DNA of 64,000 bases. Source: Linanthus parryae (lineage: Eukaryota; Streptophyta; Magnoliopsida; Ericales; Polemoniaceae). A program made the position numbers and the translations under genes. The DNA is taken from positions 7,775,501-7,839,500 of the forward strand of contig JALGPY010000005.1 of the NCBI GenBank assembly GCA_023055425.1. Direction: 5' to 3'. This document shows positions 22,306-33,597 of the stretch, piece by piece (position 1 is the first letter of the stretch; every line of letters begins with the position of its first letter). Under the pieces are notes generated by a model that ran no database searches, had not been told where the DNA came from, and saw only the letters and a program-made list of their open reading frames with translations.

Positions 22306-25028
22306 TGTAATACCCCGTTATTTAGAAACGGGTATATTTAGATAATATTAAGAGGTAATATGATGAAACGGGTATTTTATGAAATTATTGAGTTTTAATA
22401 TAATATTATTATAGGTATTGGGTGTTAATATGCTACTATTATATTTTAAGATATTATTTGGTGTCAATATGATATTAGTATAAGTTTGGGTAGTAGTTGT
22501 TATTATTTAGGAAGTTAATTTTAATGTTATAAACTACTTAGGTGCTTTTATGTATTTATTCTTAACTTATATAGTGTCTTTTAATTGAACATGGGGGTAG
22601 TAGTTGTACTAAGCTTAAAACTAGTGGGGTTAAAGTGTCTTTTACCATAAAAATAGTCATCTTCTTCCTCCAACTCTTCCATGGATGGAAGAGTACTACT
22701 CCAACCCGAACACCACCATTACCACTCCGAATCTTCACCAAATTCGTTGATGTTTGTCCCAAATCACTCCCTATTCGATTTAAACTCATCAAGGCTCGAT
22801 AATTTAGCATCAAGCAACCCAATTTCGCCAATTTTTGGTCCCAATTCGGAATCGATGAACAACAAGTGGGTCTCCTCCTTGGCGGCAAATTCTACACCCA
22901 AAGCTTATAAAAACCCCTCAATCTCAGAGATTTCTCACACCAACATTAGCTCTCTCAATCTCCCTCACCCTAGAGCTCTCTCTCTCTCCCACCGGAGGGG
23001 CTGCCAACCGCCGCCTCCGCCACTGCCCGCCGTCGCCACCGCCGCGTCCCACCGACGGCGTCGCCGCCGTGCCCTGCCGCGTCCGCCACCACCGTGAGCC
23101 ACCCCGTCGCCCTCACCATCGTCACCGTCGCTGCTCTGTTCGGGTAAAGAGAACCCATCTCTTTTGTTTCTATTTTGTTTGTTTCTTTTTTTTTATTATT
23201 ATTAGCAATAGTGAACTGTTATTACATAAAAATATTATCTGGGTAGAAAACACAAGTAAGGGCAGTGGCCCAGTGGTTAAAGTGACTGTTAGTATTGAGT
23301 TGGTTTGGGGTTCGAGTCTCATAGCTAGCAACTATTTTTTTTACTACTCTACACTCAAAATTTGAAAGAGAAGTTTTGAGGGTTTTTTTTTTTGAAAGAG
23401 AAGTTTTGAGGGTTTGAAAGCCTTATTAAAACACTTGTGAATTATTTATTTAGGAAGTTTATCTTCTTGTTTAAAGGTTAATCTTTTGAAGAATAATATT
23501 ATTGGGTTATACTTTATAGTAGTAAAAAATTAGATAATTATTTTTATACAAGTTTAAAGTAATCTTTTTGTACTCATCTTTACCCAAAAATAAAAGTATA
23601 TTTTTCTTATAAGTTTATTACAAATTAGAATAAGTTATTTTCTTCAAATAAATTTGTATTTCTTTTAAATAAAAGTTAGTTTATAACTTATATTCTCTAT
23701 TAAGGCTTGTTTGGTTGGGTGAAACTAGTATTAGAGTCAAAAGTGTTTTTGGGGTAAAATAATATGCTTCTCTACCCTAAATAAAAAAAGGGATATTTTA
23801 TCTAATCTTATAAGTTATATTTATATAATTATAGCCTAGTATGTTTTTACAAATAATAAACGTTAGATTTATAAAGCGTATCTTATTATAAAAGAGGTTT
23901 GTTCACCTTAGCAAGGGTTGGGGAGAGTTAGTAAGGGATTTATTTCATAGGACTTTGTGTGCAATGTGTTGATTATGTATTATTAAATTTGTAGGCGACA
24001 ATTTCGTTGACGAAAGATACGTCGACTATTACTAGGAAGTGATTTGCTTTGCTTGAGATTCAAGGTAAGTAAACATGCCAGGCCTAGCGCCCATATCTTC
24101 TTTCGTGTCAAAGTGCTTTTATGATTTGTTGTCTCAAAATTTGAATATCTACTTGAACTGTTTATTTGAGAAAGTTTACTGATTTTATAAAGGTGATTCT
24201 ATCACAACTATCACATGATTAATAAGACGTAATAACGTAAAGTGAAAGAGTTGTACCGGGGATCAATATTTTGAGCTTTGGTTGATGTGGACTACGTCTC
24301 TCGACCAACTTTATTTTATTTTTCTCGGTCGCAACCGCCCCGAGTTCGCTCCAGTACTTACCTCTCTGGCCGCAAGAAGTCTTAGGGGGGTGTCGACACT
24401 TATGGTCTGGTAGCCAGTTACTAGTAGATCTTCCCCGTGTCAACATGGTAATATATGTTTTCTGAATGATGGACCTTTTTTATTGAGAATTGGAAGTCCC
24501 GATTGGACAAATGAGGAAGCTTGAGAATGTTTCCCCACAAGTGAAGTGATAAAGGAAAAAGATTTGTGAATTCTTATTTCAAACTTATTCTCTTACAAAA
24601 AAATTCTTTACTCTTCAAACTTATGTGTCGTTTTAAACTGCTTCATAATCTGTTTACATGCTTGGGTGTTGCTTACTCAGTATTTTCCGCTGACTTTGGA
24701 AACTGTGGTGTTTCTTTTTGTTTCTGCACCACAGGTTTAGGTGGAAGCATGGCTTTTGGGGGAAATCGAGACACATCACTTTAGTAAATTTAAATTTCAC
24801 ATCTAGAATTGTTTTTATTTATTAGTTGAATTTTAGATTGGAATAGTGCCCATATTTGTGGCGAGACAAGTTTTAAAGTTTCAATTAATTATTTATGAAT
24901 TTTTGGGTTGGATATTCTGTTATAAAGTCTCCTTGTATCCGGGTTTAATCTCGGGTACGGAGTGACATCCCTGGGCTACCGGGTCGGCGTTTTCGGACTT
25001 CCGGCTTGGCGGTTTTGGGGGTGTTACA
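22306..25028 (+). mobile_element. Solo LTR, 2.7 kb, nested in copia-2
   Basis: Starts tgtaataccccgtt and ends gggggtgttaca, with perfect 5-bp duplications CAGAT at 22301-22305 and 25029-25033. It contains the ggggtgtcgacactta landmark of the long LTR family. The open frame 22681-23097 inside it is proline- and serine-rich low-complexity sequence, not a recognisable gene. Confidence 0.8.
23257..23345 (+). mobile_element. tRNA-derived SINE-like insertion within the 22306-25028 LTR
   Basis: An A-box-like segment (gtggcccagtggttaa, 23265) is followed about 30 bases later by a B box (ggttcgagtctc, 23309-23320), then a T-rich tail. This is the layout of an RNA polymerase III SINE promoter. A duplicated gaaagagaagttttgagggt pair follows at about 23363 and 23393. 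Exact ends are unclear. Confidence 0.5.
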
Positions 25029-25477
25029 CAGATCGCGCCAGATGCGAGCTAATTGCGTGACATGGTACACGCTCTAAAAATAGTTGCACGCCAGAACATA
25101 CCCGTGCATAATGCGCGCCAGAACCAGAACCAGATGAGTGCCAGAAATCTCACCCGCCAGATGCTCCATGTCGTTGCTCAAACTCCGACGAGTTCCTGCA
25201 ACGCACGAGCCAGAACCAGATTCAATTCACACGCCAGATGCTCCACGCCGGGAGCAAGATTGCGTCTGAACGTCAATTGCCAGAACGCCAGATGCGCATG
25301 AACCGCCATATTCGCGCCAGTACCGAATGCGTGCTGGATTTGCTAGATCCCTTGCACGCCTAATCAGAAGCGCGCCAGATTGCTCCGAAAGGGGCCTGGA
25401 TAGCCCCCTTCACGGGGCTCAGATGGTAAGTGTACCAGCTTCTCTCTCACGAATAGATCGATCTTGGTCGCCAAACC

Positions 25478-25688
25478 TGTAATATCCCGTCCCACATCGA
25501 GACATTGTGAATTTGATGTATATATGGTTGGGGATTGTGATATCATGTCCCACATTAGATATTTTTGAGTTTGAAATGTGGTATATGATAAACCTTGTGG
25601 ATTACTACTAGCACCTTCAATGCTTGAGCATTTTTATCCGGTGATACGGGTAGACAAGTTGTTGGGACAGTAATTCACGGGTGTTACA
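25478..25688 (+). mobile_element. Small solo LTR / TRIM nested in copia-2
   Basis: 211 bp, starts tgtaatatcccgtcccacat, ends cacgggtgttaca, and is flanked by AAACC duplications (25473-25477 and 25689-25693). The tcccacat wording is typical of short plant TRIM LTRs. Confidence 0.7.
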
Positions 25689-26294
25689 AAACCAGACATT
25701 GTTCTCGGCAAAATCTCGAAACCCTACTCCCGATAGCCTGCTCCACCTGAATCGTGAAACCCTAGCTTTGAGTTCCTCCCAAAACGTGAAACCCTAGCTC
25801 TTGGCTCCACCCTGATCTTGGAACCCCGGCTCTGATACCAGTTTGTTGTAACAGAACTCCTGTTTCAGAGCTCTGTTATCAGTTTGTTATAACCCGCGGG
25901 TATTCGAGCAAGAACGACGAAACGAAACAAGAACGAGACATATATTTAACGTGGTTCACTAACGAATTCGCAACGAACCCTAGCTACTCCACGGCCAGAA
26001 CCAGATATTTTATTGAGAAAATAACCCGATTACAATGCACACCGTGGCCACAACGGCCACGACGACCACCCGAAACACCCACCCGAGACACACACACAAA
26101 AGCACTCAAATCACCAAAGAAACGAATCGGCGCGTACTCTGTGTGTTGTGCGTGTTTATTGTCAAAGGATTTCACCCCTTTAATACACATTCAATGGGCG
26201 GTGGAATTGCCAAACCACCGCCTCATATTTGTTTCCATATGTGCCTTTGACTTTTCTTCAATCTTTTGCCGACTTGTAATTCAAGACACCAACA

Positions 26295-27403
26295 AATAGT
26301 TATAACTTATAACTTGCTCAGTACTCAAAATTAAGCTCCATTGTTGTTTTTATAGTATTTAGCTGTGAATGCATTAAGTAATTAAGCCTTTCATAAATTT
26401 CAAATGCAAATGATAATTTGTAGTTATTTTTTTTAAAGGTTGACTACTTAAATTCTATGTTGTCTCTTAAAAGGTAGTAGATTTTTGTAACGAAAATGGG
26501 GAATTTAGAACTTTTGTATGCCTTAAAAAATGTGAAATCTCATATAATATTAGACAAACAAAACGGGGCTAGTTTAACTCGTTGTAGCCTTGTAGGCTGT
26601 GATCAGTTTTGGGCGTGTATTGCTCAACCTTGTCCCAAAGAATATGACCCCATTTATGGATTGTCAAAACCACATCATTTTTTTTCCTAAAAAGGGAAAG
26701 AAATCAAGTCATACCTGCATGCTTTGACTTTTGATTACTCATTTGCAAATACATTTAAGTTTTTGACCAAAACATTTGACTGGACTATTGACACTAAAAC
26801 AAACTAAAGATCGAGGCTGTCGTTTACTATCGACTTCCCTTCCTTGCACTCCAAACAAATACTACTATTGTTATTCTGCATGAACATGAAACAACTAGCG
26901 TGTGTACTACCTTCTTGCTAAATTAAATAAATAAAATAAATACTAACATTTTGATGAGGAATTAACTCGTCGGTAAAGGAAAAAATAGGGTGCAATGTGG
27001 GAGTACTGTTCTGATTTGACCGAAACATTAACTCGTCCATTTAGAGTAGGGATTTAACTTGTTTCTGGAAATTTATCATTAGAACACTACACAGTACATA
27101 TTATATCATGGAAATTAATGTCATTATAATTAGTGCATGTTAATTTGGTGCAAACATTGAAAATAAGGGGTACATGAACTCTACACAGTAATTTTTATTT
27201 TTCTCAAAGTATGTTACATCAGTAAACACATATTGCAATATATTGCTTATTTTACATAGATAAAGATAAATTTGAATTAAAGAAGAAAAAAAAATCAATG
27301 AAATGGAATGAAATGAATGATGTTAATTGCTGCTTCTAGTACGCCATCGGTCTTTATTTAACTAATCTTTATTCCCATATCTCCTTGGGCATTATTTGAT
27401 TTA
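26295..27403. other. Intron remnant of P2 and 3' flank of 2OGD-D
   Basis: Bases 26295-26390 continue intron 2 of P2 (ttataacttgctcag is shared with intron 2 of D at 28127). From about 26395 the sequence is the reverse complement of the 2OGD-C 3' flank. No gene of its own; the 26496-26690 open frame is a by-product of that flank. Confidence 0.6.
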
Positions 27404-28734
27404 TCATGCATCTTCCTCCTGATCATCTGTAATTGCTGATATCCTGAAGCAATCCAGTGATGTTGTGTAGTTTCCTTTCCTGGGCTTCTTATTCATAAAA
27501 GCCTCTGTGTACTTCTTGTACTCGAACGCCCTATACTGCGCTGGATTGGTTTCGCTGATGAGAGCTTCTGCGGGCTTAATCAAGCATTCGTCGGATGGAG
27601 TTGTGAAATTCACTATCGTCGTTCTAGAAGTCTCCGTATTAGTCACCACCCGGTGATGAGCACTCTTTAGCTTCCCGTTACTGATAATCTATATATGTAG
27701 TCAAATCAACACGAAGAAGAAAAGACATAAAATTAGTGAAATGTCTAATTAGTAATGTTGGAGCGTGCGTAAATGAACATGTTTAAGTAATTGATTACCT
27801 CAAGTTGGTCAGCCACAATGACTACCAATGCATGCGGATGAGGTTCGACGCCAAACCATTTCTGATCCTTCAATATCTGGAGTCCGTACACGCTCTGTTG
27901 AAGAACCGTGATGAGGACATGGTCACAGTGTCCGATTAGTCCCAGGGTCGAGCTCGGGTCTGGACAACGCGGATAATGGTTCACCCCCATTGTTTGGTGT
28001 TTGGTCACGTCGTTCTCAAAGTAGCCCGGCTCATTAATACCCAATCCTTCCGCTATTAGCTCCAAGATCTTCATGGTTAGCCTCCTTATTGCCACTGAAT
28101 ATTTCCCCACAATTTCTCTGCAAATTGTTATAACTTGCTCAGTTAAAATTAAAATCGATTGTGTTCTTTTTTTTTTTTTTTTCATTTATTTGGGGGCCGG
28201 GCTTACCTATAACCGTCGGGCTTTTCGGGCCAGCTCTGGATGTGATCTTTGACGGGGTGACAAGAGTGCATAAGGGTGTCCTTCCAGTAATTAGGCCGGT
28301 CTTTTGTATAATTTCTACCGCTTGTGTAGAGCCTGCAGCTCTTGGTGTAGTCCTCGGAGTAAAGCTTGGCCTTCTCTTCTGGAGACATGCTGAAGAAGTC
28401 GTTGAACAGCCTCATAGCTTCGTCCATCAAATCCTCCGGTACTCCATGGTTGATCACCTGTGTTTTATTTACAATCAGAATCTTGAAATCGAGATAACTT
28501 GTGAATCAAGTAACTTTTTTACGAAAAAATGAAACCAACCTGAAAGATACCCAAGCTCTGGGAGGCTTTCATGATTTGCTGAATCACCTGACCGTCGTCT
28601 TGGGAAAGATCAATCAATGGAATGGCTTCGCAGAGAGGGACTTCATCGTTGCCAGGACGTATATCCGGTGGGAAAATGTAGCCTTCTGGTATAGATTGAG
28701 CATTCTTGGACAAGTTGGAGACGAGCACTGTCAT
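27404..28734 (-). CDS. 2OGD-D: H6H-like 2-oxoglutarate/Fe(II) dioxygenase, inverted near-copy of C
   Basis: Exons on the minus strand: 28734-28540, 28457-28207, 28117-27799 and 27688-27404, giving 349 residues, with all GT-AG sites intact. It starts MTVLVSNLSKN like C and E. The Arg codon split by intron 2 is AG|A here instead of CG|A, a silent change that keeps the residue. Catalytic residues are His212-x-Asp214 (GHCDHVL), His267 and Arg277-x-Thr279. NYWKDTL and NHYPRCPDP are kept. Protein differences from C are few, mainly near the C-terminus (ISAITDDQ against the TNNT-containing tail of C). It appears fully functional. Reaction as for C; substrate unknown. Confidence 0.92.
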
Positions 28735-28846
28735 TTTTTATTTTTCTCGCAAAAATGGTGAAGATTTATCGATTGGTCTGATACTTTGTGTTGTAAGGAC
28801 AAAAACACGATATGATGACGATGGAAACAGAAGTGAAAACAGAGGT

Positions 28847-28853
28847 ATTTATA
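28847..28853 (-). promoter_or_regulatory. TATA box of 2OGD-D
   Basis: Reads tataaat on the minus strand (inside gtatttatagtg in +), about 115 bp before the start codon and equivalent to 14024-14030 of C. Confidence 0.65.
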
Positions 28854-28945
28854 GTGCTCGGCCAAGGTTACAAGTCATGGAATTCCAAATGCGAAGGGTA
28901 GGTTTCTCTGCAACCACGCGAGGAAGATCAATTCTATTTTGTTGA

Positions 28946-28970
28946 AGTGTTTTGAATATTTCAACAGTCT
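28946..28970 (-). promoter_or_regulatory. Shared palindromic promoter motif of 2OGD-D
   Basis: The + strand reads ttttgaatatttcaacagtc, the inverse of the block at 13902 in C, with the TTGAA/TTCAA arms intact. Confidence 0.45.
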
Positions 28971-28984
28971 TAAAAAGATCATTT

Positions 28985-30125
28985 TCCAGAACGTACCATG
29001 TTTATCAAGACCAACGTGAATACGGCGTGGTCATCAATTGTTGATTATAGTAAAGTACTAAGTTGTATACCATGTTTATTAATTATATCACCGTATTAAA
29101 ATTTTCTGTGTATAATGTGTTTTTGGTACAACATCACCGTAACCTCTTCTTAGTCCCATGCAACGTATGTTTTGTTTTTGACTTTTGTTTTCACTCATGC
29201 AACATAAATTTCAGTCTGACCAAAACATTTGACTGTGTGACTCTGAAATACATAGGCTAAGGTTGACTGAATCTGTCCTTGTCTTCAAATACCACCAGCT
29301 CCTGATAACGACGGTTTTCTCAAACCCCCCCAAAAAAGAAAGAAAATCATATTAGTTAAATGCCTTGCAATGCAAGTAAATACTATTTCTGCATGAAGAT
29401 AACGCGCGTGGACCGCGGAATATCGGCTCCGTTCTAGAACTGCTTCCAATAAAACTTTCTTGGGAAATGAGTAACGGTTTTAGTGATTCAACAACAATAG
29501 CGTCATCTTCGCCACCTTACCCAGCTATTTGTTTCTCGGTTTCAAATTGTTACTAGCTATTTCTCGGACACGTAATGCTCTTAGACCAATATCTTAAACA
29601 GAACATTACATGTGAATGCTGAAACAGAGCATTTAGATATAGAAACATCTTCTTCGACTGTTGCTCTGGTCCAGATCTGTGACATATCCAAATAAAGAAG
29701 TCTCTAAACTTACGAAAATGGCATCACAACAAGTCTTTTCATCCGAAAATGGCAGTACAACCAGAGTCAGATACAGGAACTCTTTACAGCTGGGGGGCTA
29801 AATTTAAAAAATCAAAGAGAGTAAGGTCAAAATTAACTTTCACGAAGCTGAATGGGGGTTATAGTGAAATTTTTGTGGAGGCTAAACTAGAAATTAAACA
29901 AAACAAGATGAAATTATAATTTCAAAAAGTTGAGTGGCCCCCACCCACATGTCCTTATGTGAGTCCGTCCTTTGAGTACAGCATAGTCCTGATATTTTCC
30001 TGTTAAAAACATGTTTTGATTACATTAATCTTCATAGACAAATGAACAAATTGACTAGAATGTAAGAAAGCCTGCCTAACTCGTTATTCTTCTTCATGGA
30101 TGCTATTTCTGGAAAATTACCTTTC
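28985..30125. other. Divergent intergenic region between 2OGD-D and 2OGD-E
   Basis: D and E are transcribed away from each other with about 1.6 kb between start codons. No gene is seen. The block 29190-29290 (cagtctgaccaaaacatttgactg) resembles flank blocks at 13030 and 26760, another trace of duplicated 2OGD flanks. Confidence 0.5.
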
Positions 30126-30129
30126 CAAG

Positions 30130-30152
30130 ACTGTTGAAATATTCAAAAGGAA
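30130..30152 (+). promoter_or_regulatory. Shared palindromic promoter motif of 2OGD-E
   Basis: aagactgttgaaatattcaa, the same motif and order as in C and D, after tttctggaaaattacc. Confidence 0.45.
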
Positions 30153-30235
30153 TAAAAAATACAACTAAAATTTGAATTTCTCATGTGACTGCAGAAAAAT
30201 CTTCACAATTTTCTGGTACCTTAGCTAGCTAGCAC

Positions 30236-30242
30236 TATAAAA
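30236..30242 (+). promoter_or_regulatory. TATA box of 2OGD-E
   Basis: tataaaa in gcactataaaagcctc, 93 bp before the start codon. Confidence 0.65.
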
Positions 30243-30334
30243 GCCTCTATTTCGGTACTTATGTTTCCATCGAATTCGAAAATTCTCTATCTAATACTAT
30301 AACACAAAAGTATATCAATTCCTCTGTTTGCAAA

Positions 30335-31684
30335 ATGACTGTTCTTGTTTCAAACTTGTCCAAGAATGTTCAATCTCTCCCAGAAGGTTATATTTTCCCA
30401 CCTGATCTACGACCAGGCAACATTCAAGTGCCTCTCTGCAACGACATCCCATTGATCGATCTTTCGCTAGAAAAGAGTCAGGGTCAGTGTCAGGGCAGGG
30501 CTGAATTAGTTCAGCAAATCATGACACCCTCCCAGAGCTTGGGCATCTTTCAGGTTGGTCCATCTCTAAAATAATTACTTGATTAGCAAGTTATGTTCAG
30601 TCTCCAGATTCACATTCTTAACAACTTCATTTTCCTAAAAAAAACAGGTGATCAACCATGGAGTTCCGGAGAATTTGATGGATGAAGCGATGAGCTTGTT
30701 CAACAAGTTCTTCATCATGTCTCCAGAAGAGAAGGAGAAGGTTTACTCAGAGGACTATAGTAAAACTTGCAGGCTCTATACAAGCGGTAGAAATTACACA
30801 AAAGACAGGCCTAATTACTGGAAGGACACCCTAAAGCACCCTTGCCACCCTGTGGAGGATCACATCCAGAGCTGGCCCGAAAAGCCCGACGGTTATCGGT
30901 ACAATGACTATAGCCCTATAAAATTAGATAGAACTAATTCAGTTTCATCCGAGTTTAATTTTATGACCAAACGATAACAAATTTCTTCTACTCTCCATTT
31001 CAGAGAAGTTGTTGGGAAATATTCAAAAGCAGCAAGGAGGTTGACCATGGAGATTTTGGAGCTGTTAGGGGAGGGATTGGGGATTGAAGCGGGCTATTTT
31101 GAGAGTGACGTGACCAAAAAGCAGATATTGGGGGTGAACCATTATCCGCGTTGTCCAGACCCAAGTTCGACCTTGGGCCTGATTGGACACTGCGACCAAG
31201 CCCTCATAACCGTTCTTCAACAGAGCGTGTACGGACTTCAAATCTTAAAGGATGAGAAATGGTTTGGTGTCGAACCACATCCCCATGCATTTGTAGTTAT
31301 TGTGGCTGACCAGCTGGAGGTAAAAACCAACTAATTGGACACTGCATGTCCATATATACACTTTTCTCAACCGGATTTCTCATTAACTTTTTTGATTCGA
31401 TGTAGATTATCAGTAACGGGAAGCTGAAAAGTGCTCATCATCGGGTGGTGACTAATACGGAAACTTCTAGAACTACAATAGTGAATTTTACCACTCCTTC
31501 TGACGAATGCGTGATTAGGCCAGCAAAAGCGCTCATCAACACATGCAATCCACAGGTGTATAGAGCATTCGAGTACAAGCAGTACGTAGAGGCGTTCATG
31601 AACAAGAAGCCCAGGAAAGGAAACTACACAGGATCACTAGATTGCTTCAGGATACAAAGTACAGAGGAAGATTCAGATATCTGA
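30335..31684 (+). CDS. 2OGD-E: H6H-like 2-oxoglutarate/Fe(II) dioxygenase
   Basis: Exons 30335-30553, 30648-30898, 31004-31319 and 31406-31684, giving 354 residues. It starts MTVLVSNLSKN. Exon 1 is 24 nt longer than in C because of a Gln/Gly-rich insertion (SQGQCQGRAE) after IPLIDLSLEK. The domain set is complete: VINHGV, NYWKDTL, NHYPRCPDP, His219-x-Asp221 (GHCDQAL), His274 and Arg284-x-Thr286. The C-terminus reads SLDCFRI followed by an acidic tail. It is the same subgroup as C and D and its flanks match C and D. A broken copy (E') lies at 58650-59496. Expected to be an active enzyme of unknown substrate. Confidence 0.92.
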
Positions 31685-32417
31685 TGAGATTCTGGAGTGG
31701 GAATAAAGATATGTTAAACAAAGTCCCAAGGGCTAAGGAAGCAATTATGTTTCATGTTAAAGTAATTAACATCATTCCGTTTTTTATTTATTTAATTTCT
31801 ATTTTCTTAAAATTCAAATCTACCTATTTACAGGTAATAACAACTTTGCAGTTTGCATATATATGCTGATGTATCATTCTTTGAGAGGATATATGTAATA
31901 ACTTAACTGATGTTGGAAATCATAAGATCAATAAATTCAATATGTTGCTAATTCTTATTCAATATTCCTTAAATTTGTCAATGTTTGTGTCAAAGGTTTC
32001 GTACCCTTACATGGTCAATGGGTTCATTGCTTTTGCTGTTCTTTATTCAGATGGTCAAAGAAAGCTTCATTTTTGCGAGCAAATTATATCTTGAGCCCGA
32101 TAAAAGACCAGCTGACATCTAAGTACCCATTTCCAAGACCATCAATTTCATTGACTGATCATCTTAGGTTCCAAGTAAACGAAAGAGTGTTGAAGTATGA
32201 GGAGGTGACCAAATCTTCAGTAGTATTTCCATATTATATGCAAGGAAAAAAAGATCAAGGTTTGTTTTATAACTGTTACTCCTATATTTAAGGAAGCCAA
32301 GAACAGAGGTTTTCTTGTCTGGAGGATTGGGAATTGCAAGGAGACCAGCTCAGTAAGTCCGAATCTGATTACATAATAATTCTGTTGTGCCCTGACCTGT
32401 GTTATCCTTAACTAGCA
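31685..32417. other. 3' flank of 2OGD-E
   Basis: No gene. Bases 31685-32417 are repeated with small changes at 59497-60237 downstream of E', including the 32073-32291 open frame. The frame is conserved through duplication only and shows no known domain. Confidence 0.6.
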
Positions 32418-32849
32418 CTACAACGCGGACGGGTTGGACTGGGCTCACATGCTAGTAGTTCTAGCCAGAGCCCGAGTTATGATTTAGCTGCCCAAGACTG
32501 ACCAACCCGAGTTAGGAGTGTATTCAGCCCGTACAAGCCCACATTAATGTGGACAATTCAGGGTCGGGCTGAATTTGGGCTAGCCCATCAAACTCATTAC
32601 ATTTGACATAGTTATCATTTTCAACTAAATAGAATCTACCAATTCATAAAACCAACTCAAGTAAGATATAAAAGAACCGTTTCAAATTACGCAAACGAAA
32701 CCTAATTATTTAAGGGGTTTTTTTTATGAGAAATAATATTAGTTATTTAAGGTTGGCAACAAAATTTTCTCTCAAACGGTCTGCAATTTATCATTTAAGA
32801 GAGAAAAATCATGTGTATTAAAGAACATAACAATAGTAAAATTAATGAG

Positions 32850-32916
<67 letters not shown>

Positions 32917-33193
32917 GTAATAAATGTTGAGTAAATTCATTTTAAATATGCTCTATAATTAATATATACAAGTAACACTTGTAGCATTTGTCTGCATCTA
33001 ATTAGGGACGCACCATTTTATCTAAACCAATTGTGGCTTGTCAGTAAATCAAACATTCATACCCAAGCCCAACCCTAAATAAAATCAGGTTGAGAACTCT
33101 TGTTCAGGCTCGTATAAATTACTAATTAATAACATGTTCCCAAACCCTATTAGAGTTCGGGCTGGGTTCGGGTTCAGCCCGTCCAAGTTGTAG
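32418..33193. mobile_element. MITE-like element with ctacaac ends
   Basis: The left end ctacaacgcggacgggttg and the right end (gcccgtccaagttgtag) are inverted. Inner gggctgaatttgggct / gggttcgggttcagccc blocks are also inverted. It holds an (AAT)n tract at about 32844-32912. The same element is present at 60238-61048, so it inserted before the E-F block was duplicated. Confidence 0.55.
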
Positions 33194-33514
33194 CCTTATG
33201 ACCTTAACCACGACTGAACTTTCATTGAAAACATATGGGCCTCCGATCCAGTGCTCTACTAAGGATCCTTCATTTTTCCTTTCGATGCAATACTAGCTAT
33301 TCATTTACCCGCCAAAGGGGTCAAGAGGCAACCCAATTCTATAAATAAATGCCCATTTAACTAGATTCAATGTCGTAGTCTTACCCATTGTTGTCTAAAC
33401 TTAGATTAATCTGCATCCATAAATAAATTCTATAATTTATTACCACATTTATTTTCAATTAATTTTTTATAACCTCTTAATTGTGACTCTTAATTACTTT
33501 CTTCCAAGCCAGAC

Positions 33515-33523
33515 TATATAAAA
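33515..33523 (+). promoter_or_regulatory. TATA box of 2OGD-F
   Basis: tatataaaa, 75 bp before the chosen start; the same place as in G. Confidence 0.65.
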
Positions 33524-33597
33524 CCCCTCCCATGATCACTTCCAACACCATGTAACTTTCTGCTCTCTCAGACAAATTGAGCACTTTGCAGAGAACA

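Larger units (their letters stand above)
19763..26294 (-). mobile_element. Non-autonomous copia-type LTR element in intron 2 of P2 (copia-2)
   Basis: The LTRs begin tgttgtaaca and end acaccaaca: left 19763-20219 plus 21849-21862 (split by a solo LTR), right 25844-26294. The target-site duplication is AATAG (before 19763 and after 26294). The primer-binding site (ggctctgatacca in +) adjoins the right LTR, and a classic copia polypurine tract (aatctccaccttgtc in +) adjoins the left LTR. After removing the nested inserts only about 2 kb remains, with no gag or pol, so it depends on other elements for movement. Its interior is packed with cgccagatg-like motifs. Confidence 0.85.
26390..29000 (-). 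repeat. Right arm of the 2OGD-C/D inverted duplication
   Basis: Carries 2OGD-D with its promoter and 3' flank in reverse relative to 13860-16635. Confidence 0.75.

Noticed and set aside
22681..23097. 138-codon plus-strand frame
   Set aside because: Inside the 22306-25028 solo LTR, with proline-rich low complexity and no domain.
32073..32291. Conserved 72-74 codon frame repeated at 59887-60111
   Set aside because: Kept because the whole flank is duplicated; no domain, and the second copy differs by indels in an A-run.
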